NCBI GenBank assembly: GCA_937863995.1
Contig: CALMIK010000044.1
Span: 1 to 33,546, forward strand
Direction: 5' to 3'
DNA length: 33,546 nt
From: an uncultured Chelatococcus sp.
GTDB taxonomy: Bacteria > Pseudomonadota > Alphaproteobacteria > Rhizobiales > Beijerinckiaceae
The translations under genes were made by a program, and so were the position numbers. The notes under the pieces are model-generated. The model was given only the letters and a program-made list of their open reading frames with translations. It was not told the DNA's origin and did not search any database. Below are positions 1 to 8,947 of this stretch, in pieces (position 1 is the stretch's first letter; each line of letters begins with the position of its first letter).

Positions 1-197
1 GCGGCATTCATCGCGCCAGCCGACGTGCCGCTGATGCTCTCGATCCTCAAAGTCGGATCGTCGAGGATGCGCTCCGCCACACCCCACGTGAAAGCACCGT
101 GCGAACCACCACCCTGAAAGGCGAGATCGATCGGCAAAGGAGAGTCCAAAGTGCCAAGGACTGCGTTGGTGACTTGATTGGTCATTTCAGTATCCAT
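1..197 (-). CDS. Patatin-like phospholipase, N-terminal part (cut by window edge)
   Basis: Only the first ~65 residues are present; the gene runs off the left edge. Two hallmarks of the patatin fold are visible: the glycine-rich oxyanion loop GGGSHG (residues ~29-34) and the nucleophile elbow GTSAG (residues ~57-61, Ser59). Patatins use a Ser-Asp dyad to hydrolyse acyl chains of lipids; the Asp would lie outside the window. The start could be the ATG at 197 or the in-frame ATG at 185; neither has a well-spaced Shine-Dalgarno. It lies 97 nt downstream of the phospholipid methyltransferase gene on the same strand, so a shared role in membrane lipid turnover is possible but is only inferred. Confidence 0.85.
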   Translation of the reverse strand, partial: MDTEMTNQVTNAVLGTLDSPLPIDLAFQGGGSHGAFTWGVAERILDDPTLRIESISGTSAGAMNA

Positions 198-294
198 TTC
201 CAATTGATCGACGACGCGACAGCATCCGGAAGCCCCCTGGATTGCCGTCTGGCGCAGAAAAGACCGCTCGACTGCTGCCCAGGCGATGTCCGGT

Positions 295-951
295 TCAGGT
301 CCTTGCCTCTGCTCCTCCGGGGTTCCCCGAGCCGCTTCCGGCGTCGCGGACAGGTTCGGGATGCCGGGGGCGTTCGGCGCGCCGACGTATCTTGTAGATG
401 GCCGCAGGCGGCACGTTGGCGAGAGTTCCGCCGATACGGGTGGCCTTCAACCCAAGCCGGTCCAGCAATCGGCGGGAGATGGGGCACCGCGGGCCATAGG
501 TGAACTGGTAGAAGGCTCCGTCCGCGCGCATGCTGGCGAATGCCCCCTCCAGGATTGCGATAACCTTGCGCGGCGGCATGGAAAGCAGCGGAAGACCGCT
601 AATCGTTGCACCGGCAGGCAGGCCCGCGAAGAGCTCGATACTCCGCAGCCGCGCCGCATCGACGCAATAAACGCGAGCACGGGGGAAACTGTGCCGAAGC
701 CCGGCAGCGAACTCTGCCCCGGACTCGATCAGAGCCAGGTTCTCCTGCCGCACGCCGCGCAATAGCAGCGCACGGGTGAATGCGCCGGTGCCTGGCCCAA
801 GATCAATGACAGGACCGGTTTCCGGCGAGATCTCCTCCGTCATCGCCGCGGCAAGCGCTCTGCCGGACGGAACGATCGACGCAACGCGCAGGGGGTCGGC
901 AAGCCAGGCCCGGAAAAAGGTGAAGACTTCGGAATTCGCGAGAATACTCAT
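295..951 (-). CDS. PmtA-like phospholipid N-methyltransferase (SAM-dependent)
   Basis: A 218-aa class I SAM-dependent methyltransferase. The SAM-binding motif I is clear: VIDLGPGTGAFT at residues ~48-59. The N-terminus (FFRAWLADPLRVASIVPSG) is typical of the PmtA group of Agrobacterium and Sinorhizobium, which methylates phosphatidylethanolamine stepwise towards phosphatidylcholine at the inner membrane. The post-motif region (LPLLSMPP, then a stretch ending in YQFTYGP) also fits this group. The last ~30 residues are Arg/Pro/Gly-rich and look family-atypical. The start ATG at 951 has an AGG shortly upstream. Substrate is inferred from family only; an rRNA-methylase-like relative cannot be excluded. 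Confidence 0.8.
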   Translation of the reverse strand: MSILANSEVFTFFRAWLADPLRVASIVPSGRALAAAMTEEISPETGPVIDLGPGTGAFTRALLLRGVRQENLALIESGAEFAAGLRHSFPRARVYCVDAARLRSIELFAGLPAGATISGLPLLSMPPRKVIAILEGAFASMRADGAFYQFTYGPRCPISRRLLDRLGLKATRIGGTLANVPPAAIYKIRRRAERPRHPEPVRDAGSGSGNPGGAEART

Positions 952-1054
952 GGACCTGATCGCTTCATGATTCTAGGCCTCGCCGAGGTGAGCGGGGCAT
1001 TCAATTGGGAACAACGCTTTGCGCGCTTGCCGGGCACGGCGGGCTCAACGGAAT

Positions 1055-1266
1055 TCACGCTTCTTCCTTCCCGGAGAGGAGTTCGGCCACCCATCGGCTG
1101 GACTGATACTGGTCGCACAAGCCAAGGACGGCGCCGGGGATGCCCCACAAAAAGCCGAAACTGCCGCGCGCAAGGTCATGCCCGCATTGCCTTCCGCCTT
1201 GATCTGGCCGATCAGGACGACCGCGATATAAGCTTGCAACGCTATAGGCGCCGTAATGTTACGCTA
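1055..1266 (-). pseudogene. Possible remnant of a membrane transporter gene (AI-2E-like C-terminus)
   Basis: On the minus strand one frame encodes a hydrophobic stretch (ALQAYIAVVLIGQIKAEGN). A second frame continues with FGFLWGIPGAVLG and RWVAELLSG before a TGA at 1057-1055. The second piece resembles, by eye, the last transmembrane turn and tail of AI-2E family (PerM-like) transporters. No single frame joins the two pieces, so if this was a gene it is frameshifted and 5'-truncated. The resemblance is short and could be chance. Confidence 0.25.
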
Positions 1267-1387
1267 TGATGACTTTGAACATTACAAATACAAATGCGTT
1301 ATCTTATCAAAATAAATCGAATTCAATGAAATGCCTCGGACAGCTTATCTGAGCATCGCGGCGAGTATCTCAAGTGTCCGGATCGGG

Positions 1388-1414
1388 GCGCAACACCTGT
1401 TCATAGGTGTGCGC
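1388..1414. terminator. Hairpin downstream of the hydrolase gene
   Basis: GCGC and ACACCT arms pair with AGGTGT and GCGC across a 6-nt loop, with one bulged A. It lies 28 nt after the stop of the minus-strand hydrolase gene. There is no T-run, so intrinsic termination is uncertain. Confidence 0.4.
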
Positions 1415-1441
1415 CCGGCCGGATCGAACTTCCCCCGCAGC

Positions 1442-2716
1442 TTACGGGCGAACGCCGTCAGCGGTTCCGGCGATGGCGCCGCCGAGCCCTTCCACCTGGC
1501 CGCCGAAGTTCTGGCGCGTATTCGGGTCCACCACCGCAACCGGCGCCGCAAGCACAAGGCCCGCCGCCGTGCCGACGGAAGTCGCGGCACCAGAAGTGAT
1601 CTGGATGATGCGGTCGCCGAGACCGGCATTTGAATCCGTCAGCGTCTGCCCGCCCGCGACCCGCATTCCAATCAGCTGCACCACTTCCGGGCTTTCGGCA
1701 AAGGTGCCGTGGCTGAGCTTGTCGTTGGTACGCACGCCGGTCATATCGACGACGGTCACATTGCGCCGGTTGAAGTCGGACTTGAACGGCTCGGTATTCG
1801 GATCAACGGCGCCAAGGCGCACAGTGCTGCCCCACACCCGCCGCGAAACCGCGAGCGCCTTGTCATCCCGCGAGGTGAACAGCACGAAGTTCGCCGGCTT
1901 ACCACCGGGCTTGCCGGAAGAGCGGATCTGCGACACCTGCGTGCGGAAAACGTCGATGTCGACATCGGGAGCGGCCAGCATCACGTTGGCGATCTTGGGC
2001 GCGAGGCGGCCGTTGTTGCGGATGGCCATCTGCCGCAGGGCCTCGAGCGTGACCCAGTTGCCCATGGAGTGGGCGAGAATCGATATCTCCTTCACGCCCT
2101 TTTCCTTGGACAGGGCGGTCAGCAGGTTTTCGAGGCTGTCGCGCGAGAAGTTCGCGCTTTCCCGGTCATAGCCATAGGCGAGCAGGCTGCCCTGCGAGGG
2201 CCAGGTGAACAGCACAGGCGCGACGTCCGCCCCCGCGTCGTTGACGATCTGCGCAAAGCGGAACACCGCATCCTCGAAGCGGTTATTGTAACCATGCACG
2301 AAGACCAGCACGCTTCGGCCCGGCGACTTGGCGACAACCCGCCGGAAGCGACGCAGGGCCTCATCCTGATCGAGGAAATCAGCCCGCAGCGCGACGAAAT
2401 CGGTAGCCGGATTGCCGGGCAACCGGCGCGGCCACTGCACGTCACCCGTCGTGCGGGCGCTGGCGGGTGGGATCGACACCGCGATGTCCGCAAAGGCAGA
2501 GCGCTCTCCGCGCGCGCCCGAGAACATCTCGGCAGGGTTGTCGGCTTTTTTACGCGTCGTAGCGACCAGCATCTCAACCTTGGTCGCACCCTGCGCGGTT
2601 TCTGCCACCGGAGTGAGGACGCCGCGCGGATTGCCGGCGCACGACGCCAGCATGATCGCCGACAACCCAGCAAGCGCCATCCGGATTCGTCTTGAAAAGA
2701 CACCCGGCAAAGACAC
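1442..2716 (-). CDS. Alpha/beta-hydrolase lipoprotein (DUF900 family)
   Basis: Predicted lipid-anchored alpha/beta hydrolase of the DUF900 type. From the chosen start the protein has a basic n-region (SRRIR), a short hydrophobic core (MALAGLSAIMLASC) and a lipobox LASC at about Cys26. The catalytic domain carries VLVFVHGYNN (oxyanion-loop region), TWPSQG, the nucleophile elbow AHSMGNW and AAPDVD, the usual DUF900 landmarks. Substrate is unknown. The start is uncertain: GTG at 2716 gives a proper signal peptide including the arginines; ATG 2680 would lack a basic n-region; ATG 2773 and a longer form to 2914 are open. The C-terminal ~80 residues are Gly/Ala/Val-rich and not obviously part of the hydrolase fold. 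Confidence 0.82.
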   Translation of the reverse strand: MSLPGVFSRRIRMALAGLSAIMLASCAGNPRGVLTPVAETAQGATKVEMLVATTRKKADNPAEMFSGARGERSAFADIAVSIPPASARTTGDVQWPRRLPGNPATDFVALRADFLDQDEALRRFRRVVAKSPGRSVLVFVHGYNNRFEDAVFRFAQIVNDAGADVAPVLFTWPSQGSLLAYGYDRESANFSRDSLENLLTALSKEKGVKEISILAHSMGNWVTLEALRQMAIRNNGRLAPKIANVMLAAPDVDIDVFRTQVSQIRSSGKPGGKPANFVLFTSRDDKALAVSRRVWGSTVRLGAVDPNTEPFKSDFNRRNVTVVDMTGVRTNDKLSHGTFAESPEVVQLIGMRVAGGQTLTDSNAGLGDRIIQITSGAATSVGTAAGLVLAAPVAVVDPNTRQNFGGQVEGLGGAIAGTADGVRP

Positions 2717-3070
2717 GGACCGCCCCGGCACCGATAAATCCCGCGGAAAGCATGCGGAATCCGCAGCAGACATCTCGCGCAGCCCGCCTGGACCACGCAG
2801 ATCATTGAAACAACTCGGCACCGCTGCCCCCTGACGATGAAATACAACCTCTGGGGGGCAGGATATAAGATCGACAACGCTCATTACGCAATACATTTTG
2901 ACGATGTCAAACATTACAAATTTTCATCAGTCAATTTTTATAAAAAACACCATACTCTACTTGAGTTGCATGAAAAACACAGTATTTTTAAAAGTACGTC
3001 TCTATTCTTCGAGCGAGGCAAGCGCTGCCGTTGAATCGGCGCCTTCCACCGGAAAATTACCCCCGCCGTG
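2717..3070. promoter_or_regulatory. AT-rich upstream region of the hydrolase gene
   Basis: About 350 nt between the hydrolase start and the end of the BASS transporter gene. The part from ~2880 to ~3000 is markedly AT-rich compared with the flanks and probably contains the hydrolase promoter. No box could be assigned. A plus-strand 65-codon frame at 2837-3034 has no recognisable features and is not called. Confidence 0.4.
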
Positions 3071-3931
3071 TCATTCGTCAGGGGCGGCGGCGGCGCTGCG
3101 CCGCCATTTGATATAGGGGAGCGACACCACGGTACCTATGACAAGGTGGTAGAGAACGACGGCCAGCGCGGCACGTTCATCGGGAAAGTTCGTGCTGGCG
3201 ATAGCCATCGCGATGCCGGGATGCCGGGTTCCGGCGGCGAGCGCCAACACGGTGCGATCCCTGGGTTCCGGCCCGCCGAGCTGGTGGCCCACGAAAAGGC
3301 CGATCAGGGTGAAGGCAACGAGCGCGACAGCAACGCCGTTACCCATCATGCTCCAGACCACTGGCCACGCGATGAACAGCACTGGCAGGCTCGCGGCGAC
3401 GAGCAGCACCGTTCCCGCGAGGGAAACGGGTCGGGCAATCCGGTCGGCGAACGCCGGCGCGTAATGCCGCACCGCGATGCCTGCGGCCAGCGGCGCGAGC
3501 ACGGATGTCAACTCGATGAAGCCGATCTCGAGGGGCGATATGCCGGTGTCGTAGCCGAATGCCAAGCCGACAATCTTGACGGCGAGCGGCGCGAGGACGA
3601 TCGCCACGAGCGAAGCCGCCACGAGCAAGCCGATAGTATAGGAAGACGAACCGCCCGCCCCGCGCTGCTTCTTGGCAAGGATGGGCGGAACCGGCGAAAT
3701 CGCAAGCACGACCAGCGCGATGCTGACCGGACGCGGGAGATCGAACAATGCGGCAATCGTCGCGGCAACGGCAACCATCACCACGTTCATCGCGAGGATC
3801 GACCGCAGGAGAAGCATGCGGTGCCGGGAAAGGTAGAGGGTGTCCTCGCGTCTGGCGGAAAGGCCGATTGTGAACACGAGAACAAGTAGACTGACCTTTA
3901 TTGTCAGCACGAGAAGATGCGCGAGTGTCAT
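3071..3931 (-). CDS. BASS-family (bile acid:sodium symporter-like) transporter
   Basis: A 286-aa integral membrane protein with about nine hydrophobic helices. It matches the bile acid:sodium symporter (BASS) superfamily by its overall layout and by the two broken-helix regions: SPVPPILAKKQRG in the first half and TRHPGIAMAIAS in the second, which in the family line the substrate and sodium sites. Members transport organic anions with Na+; the substrate here cannot be told. It is at the short end of the family. The ATG at 3931 lacks an obvious Shine-Dalgarno. It is transcribed alone; both flanking genes point the same way but with gaps of more than 140 nt. Confidence 0.82.
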   Translation of the reverse strand: MTLAHLLVLTIKVSLLVLVFTIGLSARREDTLYLSRHRMLLLRSILAMNVVMVAVAATIAALFDLPRPVSIALVVLAISPVPPILAKKQRGAGGSSSYTIGLLVAASLVAIVLAPLAVKIVGLAFGYDTGISPLEIGFIELTSVLAPLAAGIAVRHYAPAFADRIARPVSLAGTVLLVAASLPVLFIAWPVVWSMMGNGVAVALVAFTLIGLFVGHQLGGPEPRDRTVLALAAGTRHPGIAMAIASTNFPDERAALAVVLYHLVIGTVVSLPYIKWRRSAAAAPDE

Positions 3932-4074
3932 GATCGCAACTGATAGGCACGATATATAACGAAAATATTTACAGCCGGCGTTCCGGTCGGGCTGCCGGTC
4001 TCACATTGTCGCGCGCTGTTGAGCCGGCTTCGCACCCCGGCCGCGGCAAAAACGACCGTGACGGCGGGGTGCGC

Positions 4075-6342
4075 CTATTCCTCCTTGCGCCCTTCCGCAG
4101 CGAGAACGCTGCGTATCTGCCCGGCGGCGGCGACCGCGGCGGCATCGCCGTTACCCGCCACGTGAACCTGCGGCAGGGCAAAGCGTATGCCGGCTTCGTC
4201 GAACGCCTGCTTGATCCGCCGCAGCGCCAAACGGCGGATCAGGAACTGCTCGCCCGGCCGCGTCATCATCTTGCACTTGATTTGCATGCCGTACTCACCG
4301 AACTGCTCGACACCCTGCATCTTGAGCGGCTCCAGGATGTTGGCCGCGTGCTCCGGTTCCTCGGCCAGTTGCTGGCCGATGGACTTGATGATCTTGCGCG
4401 CCTTCTCCAGGTCGGTATCGAAGGCAACATTGAAGGTGAACTTGTCCATCACCCAGTCGCGGCTCATGTTCTGCACCGCGCCGAGCAGACCGAAGGGCAC
4501 GGTGAAGATCGGGCCGCGATGATGACGCAGCTTGACGGAGCGCAGCGAGAAAGACTCGACCTGGCCCTTGTAATTCCCGCTCTGGATGTATTCGCCAACC
4601 CTGAACGCGTCGTCCAGCAGGTAGAAGACGCCGCTGATCACATCCTTGACCAGCGTCTGCGAGCCGAAGCCGACGGCGACGCCCACGACACCCGCGCCCG
4701 CGATCAGCGGCGCGATCTCGACGCCGAGCCCGGAAAGAGACATCAGGATGGCAATCCCCGCGATCACCACGAACAGGATGTTGCGGAAAATCGGCAGAAG
4801 CGTGCGCAGGCGCGCCTGCCGCACCGGGTCGTCGCCGTGGCCGATGCCGCCCTCCCCGGCAGCCGGTGCGCCCGCACCGTGCGAACCGGGCGAACCGGCC
4901 CGCATGAGCCGCGCGTCGATCGCCGCCTTCAGCAGCTGCCACACGAAATCAGCAAAGAAAAGCGTGACGACAGCGTTCAGAACGCCGCGCACCAGCCGCT
5001 TGAGGGGCGTGGTATCGCTGGTGAGGGCGATGAGGTCGGTATGCCATACCTCGGAGAGCCAATACACGGCGCCGATCACCAGCACCAACCGCAAGCCGCG
5101 GGTGATGCAGACTTCGAGCACACTGGCGTGTCCGGCGTCCCCGCCGCCCTCGGGGCGGAGCAGGCGCATGACGCGCCAATCGATAGTCCTGATCGCGACC
5201 GGCAGCACGACAGCGAAGGTCAGCAGCCAGAACAACCCGTTGAGGCCCGCCGCCCATAGCCACCAGAGCACGACGCCCAGCAAGGTCAACAGGATACTGG
5301 CCGCCTGCGCCCCAAGCTGCTTCTGCCCTTCGGCTTGCGCCTGGGGTCGGCGCCAGACGGCCTCAAGGCCGATGGCCAGATAACCGAGGCCAAGCAGATA
5401 GGCGAACGCCTGCACCGACGGGCGAGCGACGTCGAGCACGCGCAGCGTTTCCAGGGTTGCGGTAGAAAGAAAAAAATACCCGATGAACAGGACAATCCGG
5501 CGGTGCCAGAAGACAACCTTCCTCGGATCGTCCGCCTGAATGGCAGATGCAGGGGTGGGGATAGCGGCGGCTTCCGCCTCGGCCTCGGCCGCGCTATCCG
5601 CCTCCGCCGCGCCGCCCGAACTTGCCTCGCTCGCCGGTTGCGGGACCGGCACCGGATTGACCAGCAGAACCCGTAGCCAGCGATCGGCGAGCAGGATGGA
5701 AATAACGGCGAGCGCGTAGGCGATCACGATGCTCTTCAGCACCAGTGGCCACGCGAACAGCATCAAGGCAATCAGGACACCCGCCGCAAAGCCAAGAGCG
5801 GGCAGAGCGGCGATGAGCAGACGGAGCGCCAGCCGCTTCAGCCTGCCAACAGGCTCCCGATGCGCCTGCTGCCATTCGCGCGTCGCCCCCCGTCCCCATC
5901 GGCGCATGGCGAAAACTCCTGCAGCGCCCAACGCAAACGCCATCGCCACCAGCGTGCCTCCTTGCACGCCCTCGTCGTTGCTGAGCGCGCGGGACAGCCG
6001 GCCTCCGGCCTCGGCGATCCGGTCTGGCAGATAGGGCAATGCCTGGACGATCTCGCGGACATGCGCACGGGTTGTCACGATGCGCTCGGCGAAGCCGGCG
6101 GACATGCTCTGGTTCTGGGGGGGCGCGGCAACGGCCGGCGGCGCCGGCGCTGCCTGAGCCTGCCGCAGCCATTCCTGCACGGCGGGGGTGGCCAGAAGGT
6201 CGAGGAACTGCCTTACCTGCGCGGGCTGGTCATCGACCCGGGGCGCTGTGCTTTCCTGGGCCGACGCCAATCCGCAGGACATTATCAATAGAATCGCGAG
6301 CCCGACGATACCGGCGATTCCGGAAGACAAACTTCTCCTCAT
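4075..6342 (-). CDS. Large MscS-family mechanosensitive channel
   Basis: A 755-aa inner-membrane channel of the MscS superfamily. It starts with a cleavable signal peptide (hydrophobic core, then LASAQ at ~27-31), followed by a periplasmic Ala/Pro-rich segment, about ten transmembrane helices and the conserved MscS core near residues 530-700. The pore helix (GAGVVGVAVGFGSQTLVKD) and beta-domain motif (VGEYIQSGNYKGQVESF) are clear. Such channels open under membrane tension and release solutes during hypo-osmotic shock. The extended N-terminal half resembles the YbdG/YnaI/MscM-like larger members rather than the ~290-aa MscS. ATG 6342 has AAGGGAG six to seven nt upstream. Confidence 0.9.
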   Translation of the reverse strand: MRRSLSSGIAGIVGLAILLIMSCGLASAQESTAPRVDDQPAQVRQFLDLLATPAVQEWLRQAQAAPAPPAVAAPPQNQSMSAGFAERIVTTRAHVREIVQALPYLPDRIAEAGGRLSRALSNDEGVQGGTLVAMAFALGAAGVFAMRRWGRGATREWQQAHREPVGRLKRLALRLLIAALPALGFAAGVLIALMLFAWPLVLKSIVIAYALAVISILLADRWLRVLLVNPVPVPQPASEASSGGAAEADSAAEAEAEAAAIPTPASAIQADDPRKVVFWHRRIVLFIGYFFLSTATLETLRVLDVARPSVQAFAYLLGLGYLAIGLEAVWRRPQAQAEGQKQLGAQAASILLTLLGVVLWWLWAAGLNGLFWLLTFAVVLPVAIRTIDWRVMRLLRPEGGGDAGHASVLEVCITRGLRLVLVIGAVYWLSEVWHTDLIALTSDTTPLKRLVRGVLNAVVTLFFADFVWQLLKAAIDARLMRAGSPGSHGAGAPAAGEGGIGHGDDPVRQARLRTLLPIFRNILFVVIAGIAILMSLSGLGVEIAPLIAGAGVVGVAVGFGSQTLVKDVISGVFYLLDDAFRVGEYIQSGNYKGQVESFSLRSVKLRHHRGPIFTVPFGLLGAVQNMSRDWVMDKFTFNVAFDTDLEKARKIIKSIGQQLAEEPEHAANILEPLKMQGVEQFGEYGMQIKCKMMTRPGEQFLIRRLALRRIKQAFDEAGIRFALPQVHVAGNGDAAAVAAAGQIRSVLAAEGRKEE

Positions 6343-6429
6343 GATCGACTCCCTTCCGGTTCCGCATTAACGCCTGACAGCCTCGGCCTGTTTCCATGAG
6401 GTGGCGTGGCGGCAGTATCAATGCCGACG

Positions 6430-7392
6430 TCAAGCGTCCCGCATCACATCGATCAATTCTCCCAGCAGCCATTGCAAGCCCGGATCCCGGTCGGCCCTTT
6501 GATGCCATATCGCCTCGACGGGCACGCACAGCGGTTCATAGGGCAGGTCAAGGATGACCACCGCCCCTTGTGCAGCGGCGTCGCGCGCGAGCCGGCCCGG
6601 GAGGGTCGCGACCATATCAGTCGCCCGGAGCATATGCGGTATCGCGGCGTAGTGAGGGAGTGTCACCGCAACATGAGCGGCGGCATCCTCCTCCTCGGCG
6701 TCAGTTTCGATCAAAAGACGCTCGACCCAGACGCGGCGCCATATGCCGCGGTCATCGACGAAGCCATCGACGGCCTGATCCTCGCTGCCTGTCAGCTCGA
6801 CGACGATGTAGGGGAAAGCGAACAGGCGCTCCTTGGTCACCACCCCTTCAGTGAGAGGGTGTCCCGGGCGGACAACCACAGCCTCTTTCTCGGTCATGAT
6901 GGTCGCGCGGTTGACCCGGTCCGGCAGGTCCTGAAACCAGCTGATGACGAGATCCAGCCGGCCATCGTCGAGATGTCGGACGACATCCATGCGGTTGCAT
7001 GGAAAGATGCGCAGATCGACCTGCGGCGCAATCCTCACAAGCCGGCTAACGAGACCGGTGAGAACGGAGATGGTCGTAAAGTCCGTGGCGGCGATTCGAA
7101 AACTGCGTGTCGATTCCGCAGGATCGAACGGCGTCGCGCTCATGGCGTCATCGAGGCGCCCCAGGCCGTCGCGTATGCTTGGCGCAAGCTCAAAGGCGCG
7201 CGCCGTGGGCTCCATGCCGGAGTCGCCGTAGACGAACAACTCATCCCCGAGGGCGTTGCGCAAGCGCGACAAGGCGTGGCTGATGGCTGACGGCGTCACT
7301 CCAAGTTCCTTGCTCGCCGCGCTGACGCTGCGGTGTTGCATCACAACTTCGAATACGCGGAACAAATTCAGATCAACCCGCTTCAGAGACAT
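6430..7392 (-). CDS. LysR-family transcriptional regulator
   Basis: A 320-aa LysR-type regulator. The N-terminal winged helix-turn-helix is textbook: RVDLNLFRVFEVVMQHRSVS, then AASKELGVTPSAISHALSRL (residues ~26-45). The C-terminal part is a periplasmic-binding-protein-like effector domain (RSFRIAATDF onward). The layout is closest to the NodD/LinR-like branch. The ATG at 7392 is preferred over the upstream one at 7443 because it has GGAG at proper spacing and begins with the family-typical MSLKRVDLNLF. It faces the phasin-like gene across a 266-nt gap, which LysR proteins often regulate; target and inducer are unknown. Confidence 0.9.
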   Translation of the reverse strand: MSLKRVDLNLFRVFEVVMQHRSVSAASKELGVTPSAISHALSRLRNALGDELFVYGDSGMEPTARAFELAPSIRDGLGRLDDAMSATPFDPAESTRSFRIAATDFTTISVLTGLVSRLVRIAPQVDLRIFPCNRMDVVRHLDDGRLDLVISWFQDLPDRVNRATIMTEKEAVVVRPGHPLTEGVVTKERLFAFPYIVVELTGSEDQAVDGFVDDRGIWRRVWVERLLIETDAEEEDAAAHVAVTLPHYAAIPHMLRATDMVATLPGRLARDAAAQGAVVILDLPYEPLCVPVEAIWHQRADRDPGLQWLLGELIDVMRDA

Positions 7393-7658
7393 ACCGGCTC
7401 TCCATTGAGCTCGCTCACAACAATGCTGAATTATATTCAGCATTTACGCGACACCCAATATTGACATAATGTTCGCCGAACGGGCAACGGCTTCGTTGCA
7501 CGAGAGAGATGCGTTTTAGCAAATGTAATGCTCTAGAAAAAGAATTTAAGCGCGGCTTATTTGCAACTCACGTCGCAGATACCGTTGTCGTCAAATACCG
7601 CGGGATCTGCAACAAAGCAGGCTGGTTACAGTAACATTCTGGATCAGCGAGTTTTCTT
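7393..7658. promoter_or_regulatory. Divergent promoter region, LysR gene / phasin-like gene
   Basis: A 266-nt gap between divergently transcribed genes, AT-richer than the flanking genes. It must contain both promoters and probably the LysR operator, but no T-N11-A site could be singled out with confidence. Confidence 0.45.
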
Positions 7659-8159
7659 GTGGACTCGAATATCGACCGTTACGCCAATATAGCTAGGAAA
7701 CAAAAATTGAGTGACACGCCGCCTGCCAACGAAATCCCGGCCACATTGCGCGAGCTTGCCGAAATGAGTGTTGAACGGGCGCGGCACTCATTCAGCGTCT
7801 ATTTTGACGCTGCCCGCCATGCAATCGCCACCCTTGAGAGGCATCCGGCAGCAGCGTTCAAGACGCACGAGATTGCGCGTCATACGTTGTCCTATACCGA
7901 AGACAGCATCAGGGCCGCGCTCCACCTCGCGGAAAGGCTTGTGCATGCCAGAGATGTTTTTGAAGCCTCTCAGATCCATAGCGAACATCTGAAGAATCGC
8001 GCCTCTGCTCTACTCAGACGGGTTCAAGATTTCAACGAATCCTTCAGGAACTCAGAGGCGGCACCTGCTCCGCAGCAGGTTGGGTCAGCTTCGGAAAGCA
8101 ACCCGTGGCTGCGCTCAACCGCACATGCACGGATTTTTGCATTGCCTGTACCGCACTAA
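7659..8159 (+). CDS. Phasin-like protein
   Basis: A 166-aa, mostly alpha-helical protein. The central part (LRELAEMSVERARHSFSVYF, then repeated HA/A-rich helices to QDFNESF) matches the phasin 2 pattern of small amphipathic proteins that coat polyhydroxyalkanoate granules. The start is a GTG at 7659; it is weakly supported and the in-frame ATG of MSVERARH further in is an alternative. The last ~30 residues are low in helix propensity. It stands alone, with AT-rich DNA on both sides. Granule binding is inferred from the family; no PHA synthesis genes are in the window. Confidence 0.7.
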   Translation: MDSNIDRYANIARKQKLSDTPPANEIPATLRELAEMSVERARHSFSVYFDAARHAIATLERHPAAAFKTHEIARHTLSYTEDSIRAALHLAERLVHARDVFEASQIHSEHLKNRASALLRRVQDFNESFRNSEAAPAPQQVGSASESNPWLRSTAHARIFALPVPH

Positions 8160-8431
8160 ACTAAAAACGCGACTCTGTATAAATCACCCCATCATAACGC
8201 AAATAAACTGGACGGAGAAACCCGCCCTGTCATTTACGCATGTCATATATATGCTTAATTTTACATAGAATTAAGATGAATATTACCATTTATTTAGTGA
8301 ATAAATACTATATTTAATGACTAGAAACATCGACTCAATGCTGATTGATAGGTACATATCGGCCGGATACCTCCGCCAAGCATCTTGAGATCGGCGGAAG
8401 AGGAAATCGGTTCAAAGCAGAGGAAGCCATT
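8160..8431. other. AT-rich intergenic region, 272 nt
   Basis: The stretch at ~8230-8330 is strongly AT-rich (runs such as TTTAGTGAATAAATAC) in an otherwise GC-rich window. It probably includes the promoter of the downstream lipoprotein gene. No gene or clear box seen. Confidence 0.5.
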
Positions 8432-8668
8432 ATGCAGAAAACTCGGATCGTAACCCTGATCGCAGCCGGTGCGCTGGGGCTGTCGCTCGCAGCATGCGAC
8501 ACGACCAATTCACGCGACCGTACCGTCGGTGGCGCCGCTATCGGCGGTGTAACGGGCGCCGTTATCGGTGGCGCCGCCACCGGACGGGCAGGTGGAGCAC
8601 TGGCGGGCGGGGCCATCGGCGCGGTGGGCGGCGGGCTCATCGGCAATGCGACGACCCCCCGGCGATAA
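8432..8668 (+). CDS. Small glycine-zipper lipoprotein
   Basis: A 78-aa protein with a lipoprotein signal peptide (MQKTRI, hydrophobic core, lipobox LAAC with Cys22) followed by a Gly/Ala-rich segment with repeated GxxxG spacing (GGAAIGGVTGAVIGGAATG and GGAIGAVGGGLIG). This is the YMGG/OsmB-like glycine-zipper type, thought to insert in or lie on the outer membrane. The ATG at 8432 is chosen over an upstream in-frame ATG because AGAGGAAG lies just before it and because it gives a clean signal peptide. Exact role unknown; relatives are often stress induced. Confidence 0.85.
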   Translation: MQKTRIVTLIAAGALGLSLAACDTTNSRDRTVGGAAIGGVTGAVIGGAATGRAGGALAGGAIGAVGGGLIGNATTPRR

Positions 8669-8734
8669 TCGTCGGATCGGCCGGCTTTCCGGAGGCATGC
8701 AAGTGTCTTTGGCCTGACGTTACGAGCTCAAGCG

Positions 8735-8759
8735 AGGCCGGGCGCATTGCACCCGGCCT
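8735..8759. terminator. Hairpin after the glycine-zipper lipoprotein gene
   Basis: Perfect 8-bp stem AGGCCGGG/CCCGGCCT with a 9-nt loop, 66 nt past the stop codon. No T-run follows. Confidence 0.45.
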
Positions 8760-8947
8760 GATGTCGTCGTTGACGATGCAGGCAGCCGAACTGACACAGC
8801 CGGCTAAGTTATGATCGTCAAATCGATTGCAACGCACCTTTAGAAGTAGCCGATCCAGCCGGCCATAACGGCTCTCGGCCCCCTCCTTTGCCGGACTGCC
8901 GCGCCACGCGGACAAGCTCTATCTCCAGCACGGACGCTCTTGTGCCT

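Larger units (their letters stand above)
952..1441. other. Intergenic region, 490 nt
   Basis: No convincing intact gene. It holds the upstream region of the PmtA-like gene, a possible decayed membrane-protein coding remnant on the minus strand (1055-1266), an AT-rich stretch around 1260-1330 and a hairpin at 1388-1414 just downstream of the hydrolase gene. Short open frames on both strands here are Arg/Pro-rich and have no family features. Confidence 0.6.

Noticed and set aside
2837..3034. A 65-codon plus-strand frame in the AT-rich hydrolase upstream region
   Set aside because: No Shine-Dalgarno, no domain and it overlaps the probable hydrolase promoter.
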